Assembly (NCBI RefSeq): GCF_003086295.3
Contig: NC_092048.1
Span: 37,138,425 to 37,202,424, forward strand
Length of the DNA: 64,000 nucleotides
Origin: Arachis hypogaea
Lineage: Eukaryota > Streptophyta > Magnoliopsida > Fabales > Fabaceae
Direction: 5' to 3'
Below are positions 44,935-56,746 of this stretch, piece after piece (position 1 is the stretch's first letter; every line of letters begins with the position of its first letter). Under the pieces are notes generated by a model. The model searched no databases. It worked only from the letters and a program-made list of their open reading frames with translations, and was not told where the DNA came from. The translations under genes and the position numbers were made by a program.

Positions 44935-45835
44935 CAATTAAGGGTATTTGTAATGCGGTTTGATTTAGTTTTTTAGAAAAAAGTTATTCGATCCAATAGT
45001 TTAATTAAATTGCAGTTTGATTTGTTCGATTTTTTTAATTAACTAAAAAAAATGTTATATTATTTCACAAAATCATAACATTAAAATTATAGAACACAAA
45101 TACGTTATAACTAACAAAAATCTTGATTCAATAAAATTTAACGAACAAAAAAATTAAAATAAATAAAACTTAGGATCACACTTTAACAAATATGTTAAGA
45201 AATTTCTAAATATAGTAAAACAAATGAACTAACTTAATGAAATGACACAAAATAACACAAAACTAATAAAAGTGTCATTATATTATGCAACAAAATAACA
45301 CAGCTGAAAGATCTAAAGTATATTAAAAACAATAAAATTCTTCCAACTTATTTTTAATACTATTATGTCAATATATTTAAAATGTTGAAAACATCTATGT
45401 TGGCACAAAGAACTTCATAACTTGTAATTAAAATATGCTCTTTCACAAAAAAAATGTAGGCAATACATAAATATATTGTGCCCACTTAATTCTCTTGAAA
45501 CCGAAAGCTGCAACCGAGACATGGAATTTGGGGTTTGATCTTCCTTCGTTAGAGAGAAATTGTAAGAGATTGAGAATGGCGCTGCTAGGGACTAAGGTTA
45601 TTTGGTGTTTGGGCCTTTGGTTCGAGGGTTGGTTTTTTAAAATTTTTTAGGTGATTGGTTCAGTTCGATTCGTTAGAATTTTCAGTCTCAAAACTAAAAA
45701 CCGAATCGCAAAAAAAAAAATAATAATAAAACGTGATTTTTTTTATTTTTTTGGTTTTCGATTTGTTCGATTTTCAGATTTTCGGTTTGGTTGATTGGTT
45801 TTATTCGGTTCGAATCAACTTTGACCACCTCTAAA
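44935..45835. mobile_element. Possible non-autonomous hAT-like element
   Basis: A 0.9-kb stretch with GGTTTGATT / GTTCGATT / GGTTCGAA motifs concentrated near both ends and AGGTGGTCAAAG (complement) at the right end, a sequence often seen at hAT-type MITE ends. The left end is less clear and no duplication was confirmed. Confidence 0.35.
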
Positions 45836-45894
45836 TACAATGAGTAATAAGTGAGAGAAAAGAGAAAAAAAAAAGTAAAGTGCCATAAAAATAT

Positions 45895-48151
45895 GGATAA
45901 TTTATACTAATAAAATAAATAGAATTTAAAATCACGCAGATGTCTTAAATTAGAAGTAGTTACACATCTTATTCTAAATATTTTTATATAAATTGAATTA
46001 AATTGACTCGATTTACACTATATACATGTAAATTGAACGAAGTTGATTCGATTTATTACTTATATAGATTATTGACAAGCCAATTGTTTACTTATTTTTC
46101 ATTAACTTTAAACATAAATAATAAAAAAATTATTTAGATTCAAACAAAATATAAAAAAATCAAAACGAATAAGAATAGAAATTTAACTTTTGTGTTTTAG
46201 TTCAGAAAAATTTATATTTTTACAAATTTCTAAATTTAAAATGGAACAATAAATAATTTTTAAAAGTTCATTAAAAATCATCTTTTGACTCGTTAGTATC
46301 TAAAAAATCAGTATAAAGACTTTTGATATTGAAAAAGTTATTATAAAGTTGCATAAGAATTAGAACTTGGATTTTTCGAAAGTAAAAAATGATAAATAGT
46401 TATACAATATAAAAAGATCAACTATATTTATATAATATGTAATTTAAGAAATAATTAAAATATTATATCAATTAAATTATCATTTAACTTATGAAATTAA
46501 GTGTAAAACTTACATTTTGATGATATTGCTCTTAAAAATTCAAATTTGATTTAGAAGTAACATCATCAAAGCGTTTGTTTTATACTTAATTTCACAAATT
46601 AAATGATAATTTAATTGATATAATATTTTAATTATTTTTCAAATTACATATTGTATAAATATAGTTGATCTTTTTATATTGTATAACTATTTGTTACTTG
46701 AAAAAAATCCTAGTTTTAATTCTTATATCACGTTGGAGGGCTATATTTTATAATAACATGTTTATTGATCTGTTTTAAATTCATAAGTTTGTAAAAATGT
46801 AAATTTTTTAAAATTTGAACTAAAACACAAAAGTTAAATTTCTATTCTTGTTTATTTTGATTTTTTGATATTTTATTTAAATTTAAATGAAATGTATTTT
46901 TTATTGATATTTATTTTTAAAGTCATTAACTTAAAAGTAAAAAATACGAATAATCTATATAAATAGTAAATCAAATTAGGCTGATTCAATTTATTGTATA
47001 TATACTATATTAATAGTAAATTGAATCAACTATTTGTATAAAATACACATAATAAATCAAATTATGTAGAGAAAATTTCACTCCCCTTCCCTACGAAATG
47101 CTAAAATGACACTCCCCTCTCCTCTATTTATAAAATGTACATTCTCCTCCCTTATCACTTTTAAAAAAGCTCCTCTTTAATCTATTTTAAATTTTTTGTG
47201 TTAACTAATGTTAACTTTATCTATTTTTCAAAAAAAAATAAATTATTTTTTACAAAAATATCCTTTAGCAAAAATTTTATTTTTTTGTCATTAAATTTTG
47301 CTTACCAAAATACTTTTTAATAAATTAATTTTTTATTGATTAAATTATATTTTTATCAAAATATTTTTTAAAAAAATTTAATAATTAAATTATTTTTTTC
47401 TAAGAGACCCTTCAATAATTTTTTAATTATTAAATTATGATTTTACCAAAATTTTTATTAACAATTTTTTATAGTTTACTATTAATTTTTCGATATCAAT
47501 GTATATTATTTAAATATTATATAAAAAAATCTTACCATTGTTAATATGTATAACAATTAATATATATTGATATTGAAAAATAATTTTATTAAGATTTTTT
47601 TAATATTAAAATAATATATATTGATATCGAAAAATTAATAATAAAATATAAAAAAAATTATTAACAAAAATTTTGGTAAAATCATAATTTAATAATTAAA
47701 AAATTATTGAAAGGTATCTTAGTAAAAAATAATTTAATTATTAAATTTTTCTAAAAATATTTTAGTAAAAATATAATTTAATCAATAAAAAATAATTTAT
47801 TAAAAGATATTTTGATAAGCAAAATTTAATGAAAAAAATAAAATTTTTGCTAAAGGATTCTTTTGTAAAAAATAATTTATTTTTTTCTTAAAAAATAATA
47901 AAGTTAACATTAGTTAATACAAAAAATTTAAAATGGATTAAAGAGGAGGTTTTTTAAAAGTTATAAGAAAAAAGAATATATATTTTATAAATATAAGAGA
48001 GGAAAATGTTATCTCAATTATGTATACTGCTTATATATTAACGTAAATCGAATCAATTTAATTCGATTCATATACAAATATATAGAACAAGACAAGACGT
48101 ATGATGTAGAACATCTACATTTTAAATTCCATTTATCAGCATAAATTATCC
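45895..48151. mobile_element. Foldback D1, 2.26 kb, 9-bp target duplication
   Basis: Starts GGATAATTTATACT and ends AGCATAAATTATCC. Perfect 9-bp duplication TAAAAATAT at 45886-45894 and 48152-48160, as Mutator-like elements make. The whole element is an inverted repeat centred near 46525. The arms align for hundreds of bases (for example GATCAACTATATTTATA near 46417 and its inverse near 46660), and the outer part carries TAAATTGAATCAA / TTGATTCGATTTA words. The right arm is interrupted by foldback D2. No transposase is encoded. The family assignment rests on duplication length only. Confidence 0.8.
47085..48005. mobile_element. Foldback D2 nested in D1
   Basis: A second inverted repeat of about 0.9 kb with arms of about 400 bp: for example TTTGTGTTAACTAATGTTAAC near 47197 and its inverse near 47904, and GGTAAAATCATAATTTAATA near 47671 against its inverse near 47440. 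Centre near 47545. It splits the right arm of D1, so it inserted later. Exact ends and duplication were not resolved. Confidence 0.7.
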
Positions 48152-48512
48152 TAAAAATATTGAAGCAGCACAGCACTGATCCCGCTCCCCCCCAAACCAA
48201 AAAAAAAAAAAAAAAAAAAAAACCATAAAGGCCACATATGCCAATTACTCCCTCCACCGGCATCAATCAAAGTCGTTAATGGGGGAACAAAGTCACAATA
48301 CTATATTAGCCATGGGGTCCGCCTCCCACAGAAGCATAAAGAAAACAAAAGTAGAGAATCTTTGGTGGCTACAATGCTGCTTTTATCTTGTGTCTCATTT
48401 TCTATAAAGAAAAGAAAAACCTTTCACTGATCATCAGAATTCAGATCATATCCAACTACGTTCTGTTCTTCACTGCAACACTATCTATAATTGTCACCCA
48501 ACAGCAATAATA

Positions 48513-48986
48513 ATGGTGGCGCAAACGAAGGAATTGTTCCAAAAGGCTCTGAGGAACTTCAAGTCTTTCTTCTTCTGTCCAGGCTATCAAAAACTTCCCA
48601 AGAATCCGCCACCCCGCACCCGCAATACTGAATTTTCCTTTTCTACTGTCAATTATGACAGTGACTTCACCCGCCATTGCGATTCATTGGCCCCCAGTAA
48701 GCTCAAGAAGAAGCAGCCTTTGTCATCATCTCATCAGAAGCAACACAACAATGAGGGTATGTTGGAGAAGAAGCTGAGGGAGTTGGAGATGTTGGAGACG
48801 AAGGATCGTGTGGAACATGTGTTGGACATTGAAGAGGTTCTCCATTACTATTCTCGCCTTAAATGCCCCTTCTATATTGAAATTGTCGACAAGTTCTTCA
48901 TGGAAATTTACACAGACTTCTTTGCTTCGCATGTTAATTCACCACCATGCATTGTTAACTCTAATAAGCCCAACCAACTTCCTTAA
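48513..48986 (+). CDS. OFP17: Small OVATE-domain protein, OFP17 type, 157 aa
   Basis: A single-exon frame ATG to TAA. The C-terminal half is a divergent OVATE domain: MLEKKLRELEMLETKDRVEH, then VLDIEEVLHYYSRLKCPFYI, then EIVDKFFMEIYTDFF. The HVLDIEEVLHYYSRL wording is characteristic of the OFP17 branch rather than of typical OFPs. The N-terminal half is basic and Ser-rich (LKKKQPLSSSHQK). As an OVATE protein it is expected to be a nuclear regulator; OFP17 itself is little studied. It lies 8.3 kb downstream of the OFP8-like gene, same strand. A TATAAAG motif about 110 bp upstream of the ATG (near 48404) fits a promoter. Confidence 0.88.
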   Translation: MVAQTKELFQKALRNFKSFFFCPGYQKLPKNPPPRTRNTEFSFSTVNYDSDFTRHCDSLAPSKLKKKQPLSSSHQKQHNNEGMLEKKLRELEMLETKDRVEHVLDIEEVLHYYSRLKCPFYIEIVDKFFMEIYTDFFASHVNSPPCIVNSNKPNQLP

Positions 48987-51900
48987 GCTTTTCACGCTCA
49001 CCTTCTCTGTAACTCGGGATCAATCATCACTTTCTTCTGCATCGGGAACCAGTTACATATTTACATTGCAATCTTTTTCTCTTTTTGTTTGTGTGATTAC
49101 CAAAAGAAAAATTATGCGTTAATATGTTCATGGGCCAATGGAACCCCAACACTAAATTAAAAGTTGGTGCCCCATGGTTTGTTGGGCTTCCATTTTCAAT
49201 GCATTGTACATTTTGGACCAAAATAAGCTACTAGTTCAGATCTAGGCCTGAAAGTTGAGAACCCAAGACAACTCAACAAAAACAAAAACAAAGCGACCAG
49301 GCAAGAGTAAGATGTGCAGAGGATGTAAGGGTGATACTTCTGAGGGTCCAAAGCCCATGTGTATTTAAAATGGAGAGTTCTAGACATGGAGCCCATTTTC
49401 CATTTGGGCTCATGATTGCATAGCACTAGATGATGAAACGTAAGTGGGGTCCGAAGAAACGTGCTAGGGTTTTCAGATATGAGAAGTGAGCCAATTAGTC
49501 TTAGGCTCTTAGCTCGTATCCTATATCTCTCCCTTCTCACCTCAAATATTTCGAGTTCAAATTTTATCAATTGCAATCGAAAAAAAAAAAAATTTTGATA
49601 AATATATGAAGAGTGTGTGAATATACTGTGTATTTAAAATTGATAGTTGTCCGATCCATTTAAAATACCTAAAATTAAAAATTGTTGAAATACCTAAAAT
49701 TAAAAATTGTCTCATTCATCTGACAAAAAAATATATATAAATGAGAAGTGGATCCCATCTCATTCAAGCCAATAAGTTAAGGAATCCCAGTGACCCGCCA
49801 ATCATCATATAGTTGCATTTCATGAATGAATTCACAAATAAATTTACCGCACCACTCTTTCATGGCTGCTTCATTGAAGAGCGAGCTAGCTAAGCTACCT
49901 AAATAAGGTTGAATTATAATAGAACTAAAATTTTAAAAATTGAAAGTTCAACCAAAATTTAACTAGAATTGAATAGAATATAAAAAATAATCTTTTATAT
50001 TTATTTTAAACCGATTAATTGTTAAAAAATCAAACTAATAGACTAATCAAGTTTTTGACTGATTATTTTAGTTTTTAACCGGTTCATTACTAACCAGTTT
50101 TATCATACATGGAAGAAGTTTGGTGACCGATTCTGAATTGACCGGACCGACTCTTGATTCCCATCCGATTAACATGCATTTATATTTCTCATTCTTCTTT
50201 TCTAATAGATTTTCGTACAACTTAAAATGTAATAATAATACTAATAATTACAGTGGTCACGAATTGAATGGATCAACATAATGATTAAATGTCGTCCGAT
50301 CCCATTCTGGTCCAGGTCCATGAGTATAGCGTTAGCTAAGTTTAACTGTTATCGATCAAAATAATTAAAATGAGTTGATGAGTGTATGAAGCAGAGTTGT
50401 TTTGTTTTAATATTGAAGGGAAGGGTTCCCCGAGTGAAAGAAGATTGGTGTAAATGATTATTGAAGAAGAAGTTGCAATGCAAGTAAGTGGTGGTCCAAG
50501 AAATAGAAAGGTCCGGTGGTCGATCGGAGCGAGTAGAAAGTGTTAGGATAGAGTACAAATTAAAGATGACAAGTTGCCATCTTCAAATTCTTTTCTAATA
50601 ATGTCTATGTCGTCCTCATCTCTAAATATATACCTACGTATACATGACCACACGAGCTAATGCATCTCTCTGTCATGCTACTCATGCTTACCACCATGCT
50701 TGTCTTGCCCTTTTCATATATCTACTCATCTACCTGTAAAACTCTTGATCAATCATCAAAAACACAATACGCAAATATAAGTATTTCTTTTAAACCTTCT
50801 CTTTACTGCTAAGCTATTCTATGTACATGCAAATGTGTCATATATACACGCCACTAAGTCTGTATTTGTATAAACACTAAATTATTTTTAACAAAAAAAA
50901 ATTTATTAATTTATATGTATAAATTTTAAAATATATGTGTACAAACTATATTGATTTATGTGTATAAAATTTTAATAAATATAAATATAAATTATTATTA
51001 ATTAAATATTGACGAATGATAATAATATTTACTAACTATATAATTTTACTAAAAAAATATATTAAAAATAAATTAAATAATATATATTTATACCTATGAC
51101 TAATTTTTGTGTACATATATTATTTTTAGGATAAGAATATATAATTGAATGTGTAATGACTAATAATTCAGCATATATCATTTTAGCTGTGATATATATA
51201 TAAGGCTAATAAAATCAATTATAATAAAGCAAACGAAAATCATCATATTACAACGGTGTTTTTGGGCCTGCTTAATGCAAACATGTATAGTTGCTTAAGC
51301 CGCCAAACCTCTCCACCAGCTATCTATCTCTTAAAATGAACCAATCATTGTTAGTCACATCCTTGAAAGCTACATTACGTCCCAAACCTTCTCATTCATT
51401 CTCAGTAGTTGTCACACTTCATCAATTTGTCATGTTTCCACTCTCACATCTCTCTCTTCTTTCTATTTACATTCAATATTACATTATCACTACCCTAATA
51501 TTGAAAGAATTGCGAAATATCAACCACTCATCAATTGCATTGATGATGGTCTCCTATTTTTAAACATTTAATATATAATTATTTTATTAAAATAGACATA
51601 TATACTCTCTTAAACTTGTTTTTCCCGTACATATATATAGATCCTTCACCTTAATTACTAACATAATTCTATTTGTGTACATTATTTACTATTTAAAGAA
51701 AATCAGTTACCTTCTTTGATTTTACACTTTTTTTTTATGCAAAATCAAAGTTTTCATTTTTGTGTAATTTTCTTTAACTATTCTTAATTAGTTATAGGTT
51801 TTCTTAATGAAAAAAAATAGTAAAAAGAAAAACTTGGTCAAGCCAATAAAAGGTGTTGACACTAAACAATAATGAAGGCCTAAGCTACTTTATATGGCAG

Positions 51901-52343
51901 AAACCTGATGTTTGCAAGGAATAAGGGTTTACCCATGTGTCGATGAAATTGTTAGGTATTTAGGCAATATGAGTATAATATAACCCAAAGTGAGATGCAC
52001 TGATGCAGGGTGAGTGCGCGTGAGTGGTGATGCATGCATTGGTCCTGCATTTGAAGCAGAAAGATATAGAAATCCAATCACACGGTTATTAGAATTAAAG
52101 TTTGAGGACCACGAATATTTAAGACAGTAAATACAAATTAACGAATAGGAATGGTCCTGAATAATGAGCATATGCATATAGCTGCACCAGCTGGTGATTT
52201 TCACGTGCGTTCTGGACCATTGTAGTATTACTACTATTTCCTATATACATACATGTACAATCGTAGGGCAACTCCTTCACCTTTCGAGAGGTTGACATAT
52301 ATGGGGTCGCAGCTAACTATAGACTTTATATATCTTTATTTTA
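48987..52343. other. Intergenic stretch between OFP17 and foldback C
   Basis: No convincing gene. Several 60-125-codon frames on either strand (for example 49196-49576 minus, 51291-51563 plus) show no domain. A reversed, partial copy of the GTGTATA MITE lies at about 51010-51130, and repetitive AACCGGTT-type words at about 50000-50170. Confidence 0.5.
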
Positions 52344-54749
52344 GGGCAAATCACAGTAATAAACCAAGGGGAGCAAAATTTTACACGAATCAGCCGAAAC
52401 GAAAACTGCTTCATGAATCTACCAATGCATGTTTATATGTAGTTCGAACCAGCTAAATTCAAACTCCATTTTTACATAATTCGAACCAGTTGGGTTCGAA
52501 TTATACACAAACACACGCACACATAGGGGTGGCAACGGGGCGGGTTTTTGCTCTACCCGACCCCGCCCCGCCCTACAAAAAACCCGCATGAAACCCGCCC
52601 CGCCCTACCCGCGGGTAGTAAAATGTAAAATCCTAACCCGCCCCTGCGGATACCCGCCCCGCCCCTACCCGCCCCTATAATTATTAAATTCAACAAATAA
52701 AATAAAATTTTAAAAATTATATAACCACCATTTACATACATAACATAAATTAAAGTAAAAATTTATATATGATATAATATTATTAATCATTTTACTAATT
52801 ATTTATATATGTAACATATATTATATATTAAAAATATATATATTTATATATATATTATATATACCGGGGCGGGTAGGGGCGGGTTTAAACCCGCCCCTAC
52901 CCGCCCCGTCCAAGAACCCGCCCCGTTAAAACCCGCCCCGAGCGGGTAGGGGCGGGGTGGGTACCCGCAGGTTCGGGTAGTGTTGCCACCCGCACACACT
53001 AATTCGAACCAGTTGGGTTCGAATTACACACACAGTAATTCCTACACCCACGCACGATTCAAGTAATTCGAATTTGACTGATTCGAATTATTCATGGTAT
53101 AATTCGAATTATGCTGTTAAAAAATTAATAATTTAAAAATTAAAAAAATATATATTTTATTTCATACATTAAAAAAAAGCTAACAAAATATTTAATTAAG
53201 AGACTTCTTTAAAATATTTGTGATCTATTAATTCGAATTCCATACAATACTTTTTGTCCATTTTTAATAGTTCATGAATATTTTTTAATAAATTTTTTAA
53301 ATAAATTTATTTAAATTATACTACAAAAAATATTTTATCCTATGCAAAACAATTTAAAAAAATGGCTACTGTTAGCAGTACTATAAAAATTTGTAATATT
53401 CTAATAACTTAGGTAAATATATGCATGTACTCAAATTCTAAATAAAATACTCTACATAGTCAATAATAATTTAGAAATGAAAGAAAATATTTTATTCCAT
53501 ACAAAATACCTAAAAAAATATTTTATTCTAATACAAAATAATTTTAAAATAATGGCTTAAAAGATGTTATGGGTACTATAAAAGTTTGTAATATTCTAGT
53601 GATTTAGGTAAATACATGATAAGAATATTTTTTCTTTAATTTCTAAATTATTATTCACTATGTAGAGTATTTCTTTAATGTCCTAATTCATTAGGATATT
53701 ACAAATTTTTATGTAGAGTATAATTCGAATCACCATATAATTTAGGAGTACTATCAAAATTTGTAATATCCTAATGACTTAGGACATTAAAAAAATACTT
53801 TACATAGTCAATAATAATTTAGAAATTAAAGAAAAAATATTTTTATTATATATTTACCTAAATCACTAGAATATTACAAACTTTTATAGTACTCATAACA
53901 TCTTTTAAGCCATTTTTTTTAAAATTATTTTGTATTAGAATAAAATATATTTTTTAATTATTTTGTATAGAATAAAATATTTTCTTTCATTTCTAAATTA
54001 TTATTGACTATGCAGAGTATTTTATTTAAAATTTGAGTACATGCATGTATTTACCTAAGTTGTTAGAACATTACAAATTTTTATAGTACTCCTAACATTT
54101 TTTAAGCTATTTTTTTAAAATTATTTTGCATAGGATAAAATATTTTTTGTAGTATAATTTAAATAAATTTATTAAAATAATTTATTAAAAAATATTCATG
54201 AACTATTAAAAATGGACAAAAGAGTATAATATGGAATTCGAATTGATAGATCACAAATATTTTAAAGAAGTCTCGTAATTAAATATTTTGTTAGCTTTTT
54301 TTAATGTATGAAATAAAATATATATTTTTTTAATTTTTTAATTATTAATTTTTTAATAAATTTTTTAATAATTTTTTTTAATAAATTATCAATTTTTTAA
54401 CAGCATAATTCGAATTATATCATGAATAATTCGAATCAGTCACATTCGAATTACTTGAAAACGCGTGCGTGGATGTAGGAATTAATGTGTGTGTAATTCA
54501 AACCCAACTGTTTTGAATTAGTGTGTGCGTGTGTTTGTGTATAATTCAAACCCACCTGGTTCGAATTAGTGTGTACGTGTGTTTGTGTATAATTCGAACC
54601 CAGCTGGTTCGAATTATGTAGAAATTGAGTTCGAATTTAGCTGGTTCGAACTACATATAAACGTGCATTGGTGGATTCATAAAGCAGTTTTTGTTTTGGC
54701 TGATTCGTGTAAAATTTTGCTCCCCTTAACTTATTATTGTGATTTGCCC
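52344..54749. mobile_element. Foldback C, 2.4 kb, TTCGAACC words, 9-bp target duplication
   Basis: Starts GGGCAAATCACAGTAATAA and ends TTATTGTGATTTGCCC. Perfect 9-bp duplication TTTATTTTA at 52335-52343 and 54750-54758. The two arms (about 0.95 kb each once the nested MITE is removed) are inverse copies around a centre near 53740. Each outer arm carries repeated words of the form AATTCGAACC-N5-GGTTCGAATT. No transposase is encoded. The duplication length is Mutator-like. A transcript through it would be an almost continuous hairpin. Confidence 0.85.
52525..52991. mobile_element. hAT-like MITE nested in foldback C, 467 bp
   Basis: Ends AGGGGTGGCAAC and TGTTGCCACCC, with an 8-bp duplication GCACACA(T/C) at 52517-52524 and 52992-52999 (7 of 8 identical). 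GC-rich subterminal CCCGCCCC / GGGGCGGG repeats flank an AT-rich core. It sits only in the left arm of C, so it inserted after C formed. Confidence 0.85.
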
Positions 54750-55494
54750 TTTATTTTATTTTAGAAAAAGTCTAGAAAGCAAACTACAATATAAACTAAC
54801 TTAAATCAACTTTTTTTTATTTTTAATTTTAAAATTTAAAAAATTAATTTTTTTTATAACTGACCTATTTTTTTAACTAATTGGTTCTAGTTGATTATAC
54901 TCTTAATTAATTCTCTAACAAAACTGTTTATTTTATTATCATGTATATGTATGGTATATAGTTAGGTTTAGTCTAATTAAGTGCATAACAGAAAATATTG
55001 ACATTGATAGAAAAATATTATGGAGCTATCAAAATTTATTATTTTTTATCATCACTTAGCCATTAATTAACTCAATTTTTTTAGTTTAGTTTATTTAATC
55101 TAGTAATCCAACAACATACTTTATTCTATACTTTTAAACCACTACAAGAAAAACGTTGAGTACCGTCAAATTTAGCATCACAAAGTAACGATGAATTTAC
55201 CGTCAGAATTACCGTAACTACATTGAATTCGTAAGGTTTCTTAATTACCGGCGGATTCTGTTTTCTGACATTAAATTCGTCAGTAAGTTTGAGAGGGAAA
55301 ATAAATTAAATTAGCGCGTCCTTTATCATCAGTTTACCGTCATATTAATCTGAGGATAACTCAATTTAGTGAAACGATGCGTTTTGGTGACCCGCAATGG
55401 TTTACTGCCGAAAAATTTCGACAGTAAATCCGATGGTAAAAGTGGTGTAAATTCAAATCACGAACCCATTTCCCCTCATTCGAATCCTCACCAC

Positions 55495-55497
<3 letters not shown>

Positions 55498-55547
<50 letters not shown>
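55498..55547. repeat. (CT) microsatellite, about 24 units
   Basis: A perfect CT run of about 49 bp inside the CACTA element, probably in the leader of its transcript. It creates artefactual Leu-Ser and Arg-Glu ORFs on the two strands. Confidence 0.95.
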
Positions 55548-55550
<3 letters not shown>

Positions 55551-56746
55551 CCTGCTGCCGTCACTGTCCTCTGCCGCCGCTACCGAGACCACCACCGTCG
55601 CCGTCAACCGCCACCACCGACGCCTCCTTCTTCTCCTTCTTCCCCTCCCTCTCAGCGCTGCTGCGGTCCTTTCCTCCTTCTCCTTTCACCCTTCTCATCC
55701 CATAGCTTCTAGGTCGCCCTCTCCTCTCTGAGTCAGGACCAAGCAGAACAAGGAAACTGTAGTCTAACTCCTTACTTCGGCAGTAGCGCTGGCAATAACA
55801 TAGTGTTGTCGCCTTCCTCCCTCCTTCTTCGTTTCTTTCTGTACCCTGCATTCAAGATTTTTTGTTTGAACTCTATTTTTTTTCAAATCCTATTAGTTAA
55901 ATTTCGTTCATTAGATTGGTTTAATTATTTTAGTTAGTTTAATTTTCTGTTTAAGTGGATTTAGGTGGTTAGGATAGTTTAATTTAGATTTATAGGTTCT
56001 AAATTGTTGCTGAAAGTATCTGGAACTATTCTGAATTTACTGATTGAATTAATAGAGAAATTGCTGCTGAGTTTATTTGGTTAATTGTTTGATTCTGCTC
56101 ATTCACTGTGTCAATTGATGTTTATTGTTTTGCTATTTTAAATTAATTAGATTGCTGTCTAATGAATTTATGATTAATGCTACTAACTTTTTTTTGGTGT
56201 CATTAATGTTGAATTTTGTGAATTAGTGTTGCATAGATTACTTGTTAATGCTAAATTATATTGTTTACGACTTTACGTGCCAAATGTTTGTAAATATGTC
56301 TCATAAACCTTTTTATTGAAAATTTTGGTTAATCCCTTGAAATCATTGATTTTTCTCCTCTTATTTAACTATTTGCATTGATAGAATTTGATTTATTTTT
56401 TCATTAACCGATATTTTTGAATTTTGAATGTTTGAGGTTTCTTACCTAATATTGCAAGTTTATACACTTTAACCCTATAAAATTTGATTTGTTTAATTTT
56501 AGTTTAATTTAGTTTAGGATTTGATTAGAATTTCAACTTTTATTTTCAATCAGTTTCAAAGTTAGTTCAGTTTAATTTTCTAATCTTAGTAGATTTAAGT
56601 TGATTAAGTTAGGTTAGATTCAATACACATTAGGTTTTGAATTATTGAAGTGTTTGGAATTTCCTAATTATGTTAATTGATGCGTTGATAACTATTTTGT
56701 TGAGAAATTATTGATGAGATTGTTTGATAATTTGATATTTGCAGAC

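Noticed and set aside
49196..49576. 126-codon minus ORF downstream of OFP17
   Set aside because: No domain, no promoter, and it overlaps the probable 3' untranslated region of OFP17 in antisense.
52553..52741. Gly/Arg-rich 62-codon minus frame
   Set aside because: It comes from the GGGGCGGG subterminal repeats of the nested hAT-like MITE.
52478..54620. GGTTCGAATT words resembling the B box of tRNA genes
   Set aside because: No A box, cloverleaf or terminator accompanies them. They are word repeats of foldback C.
55369..55731. 120-codon plus frame as first transposase exon
   Set aside because: It is low-complexity and not joined to the transposase by visible splice sites. It resembles leader sequence.
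55361..55851. Leu/Ser-rich and Arg/Glu-rich ORFs
   Set aside because: They are products of the (CT) microsatellite and flanking CCG-rich leader inside the CACTA element.
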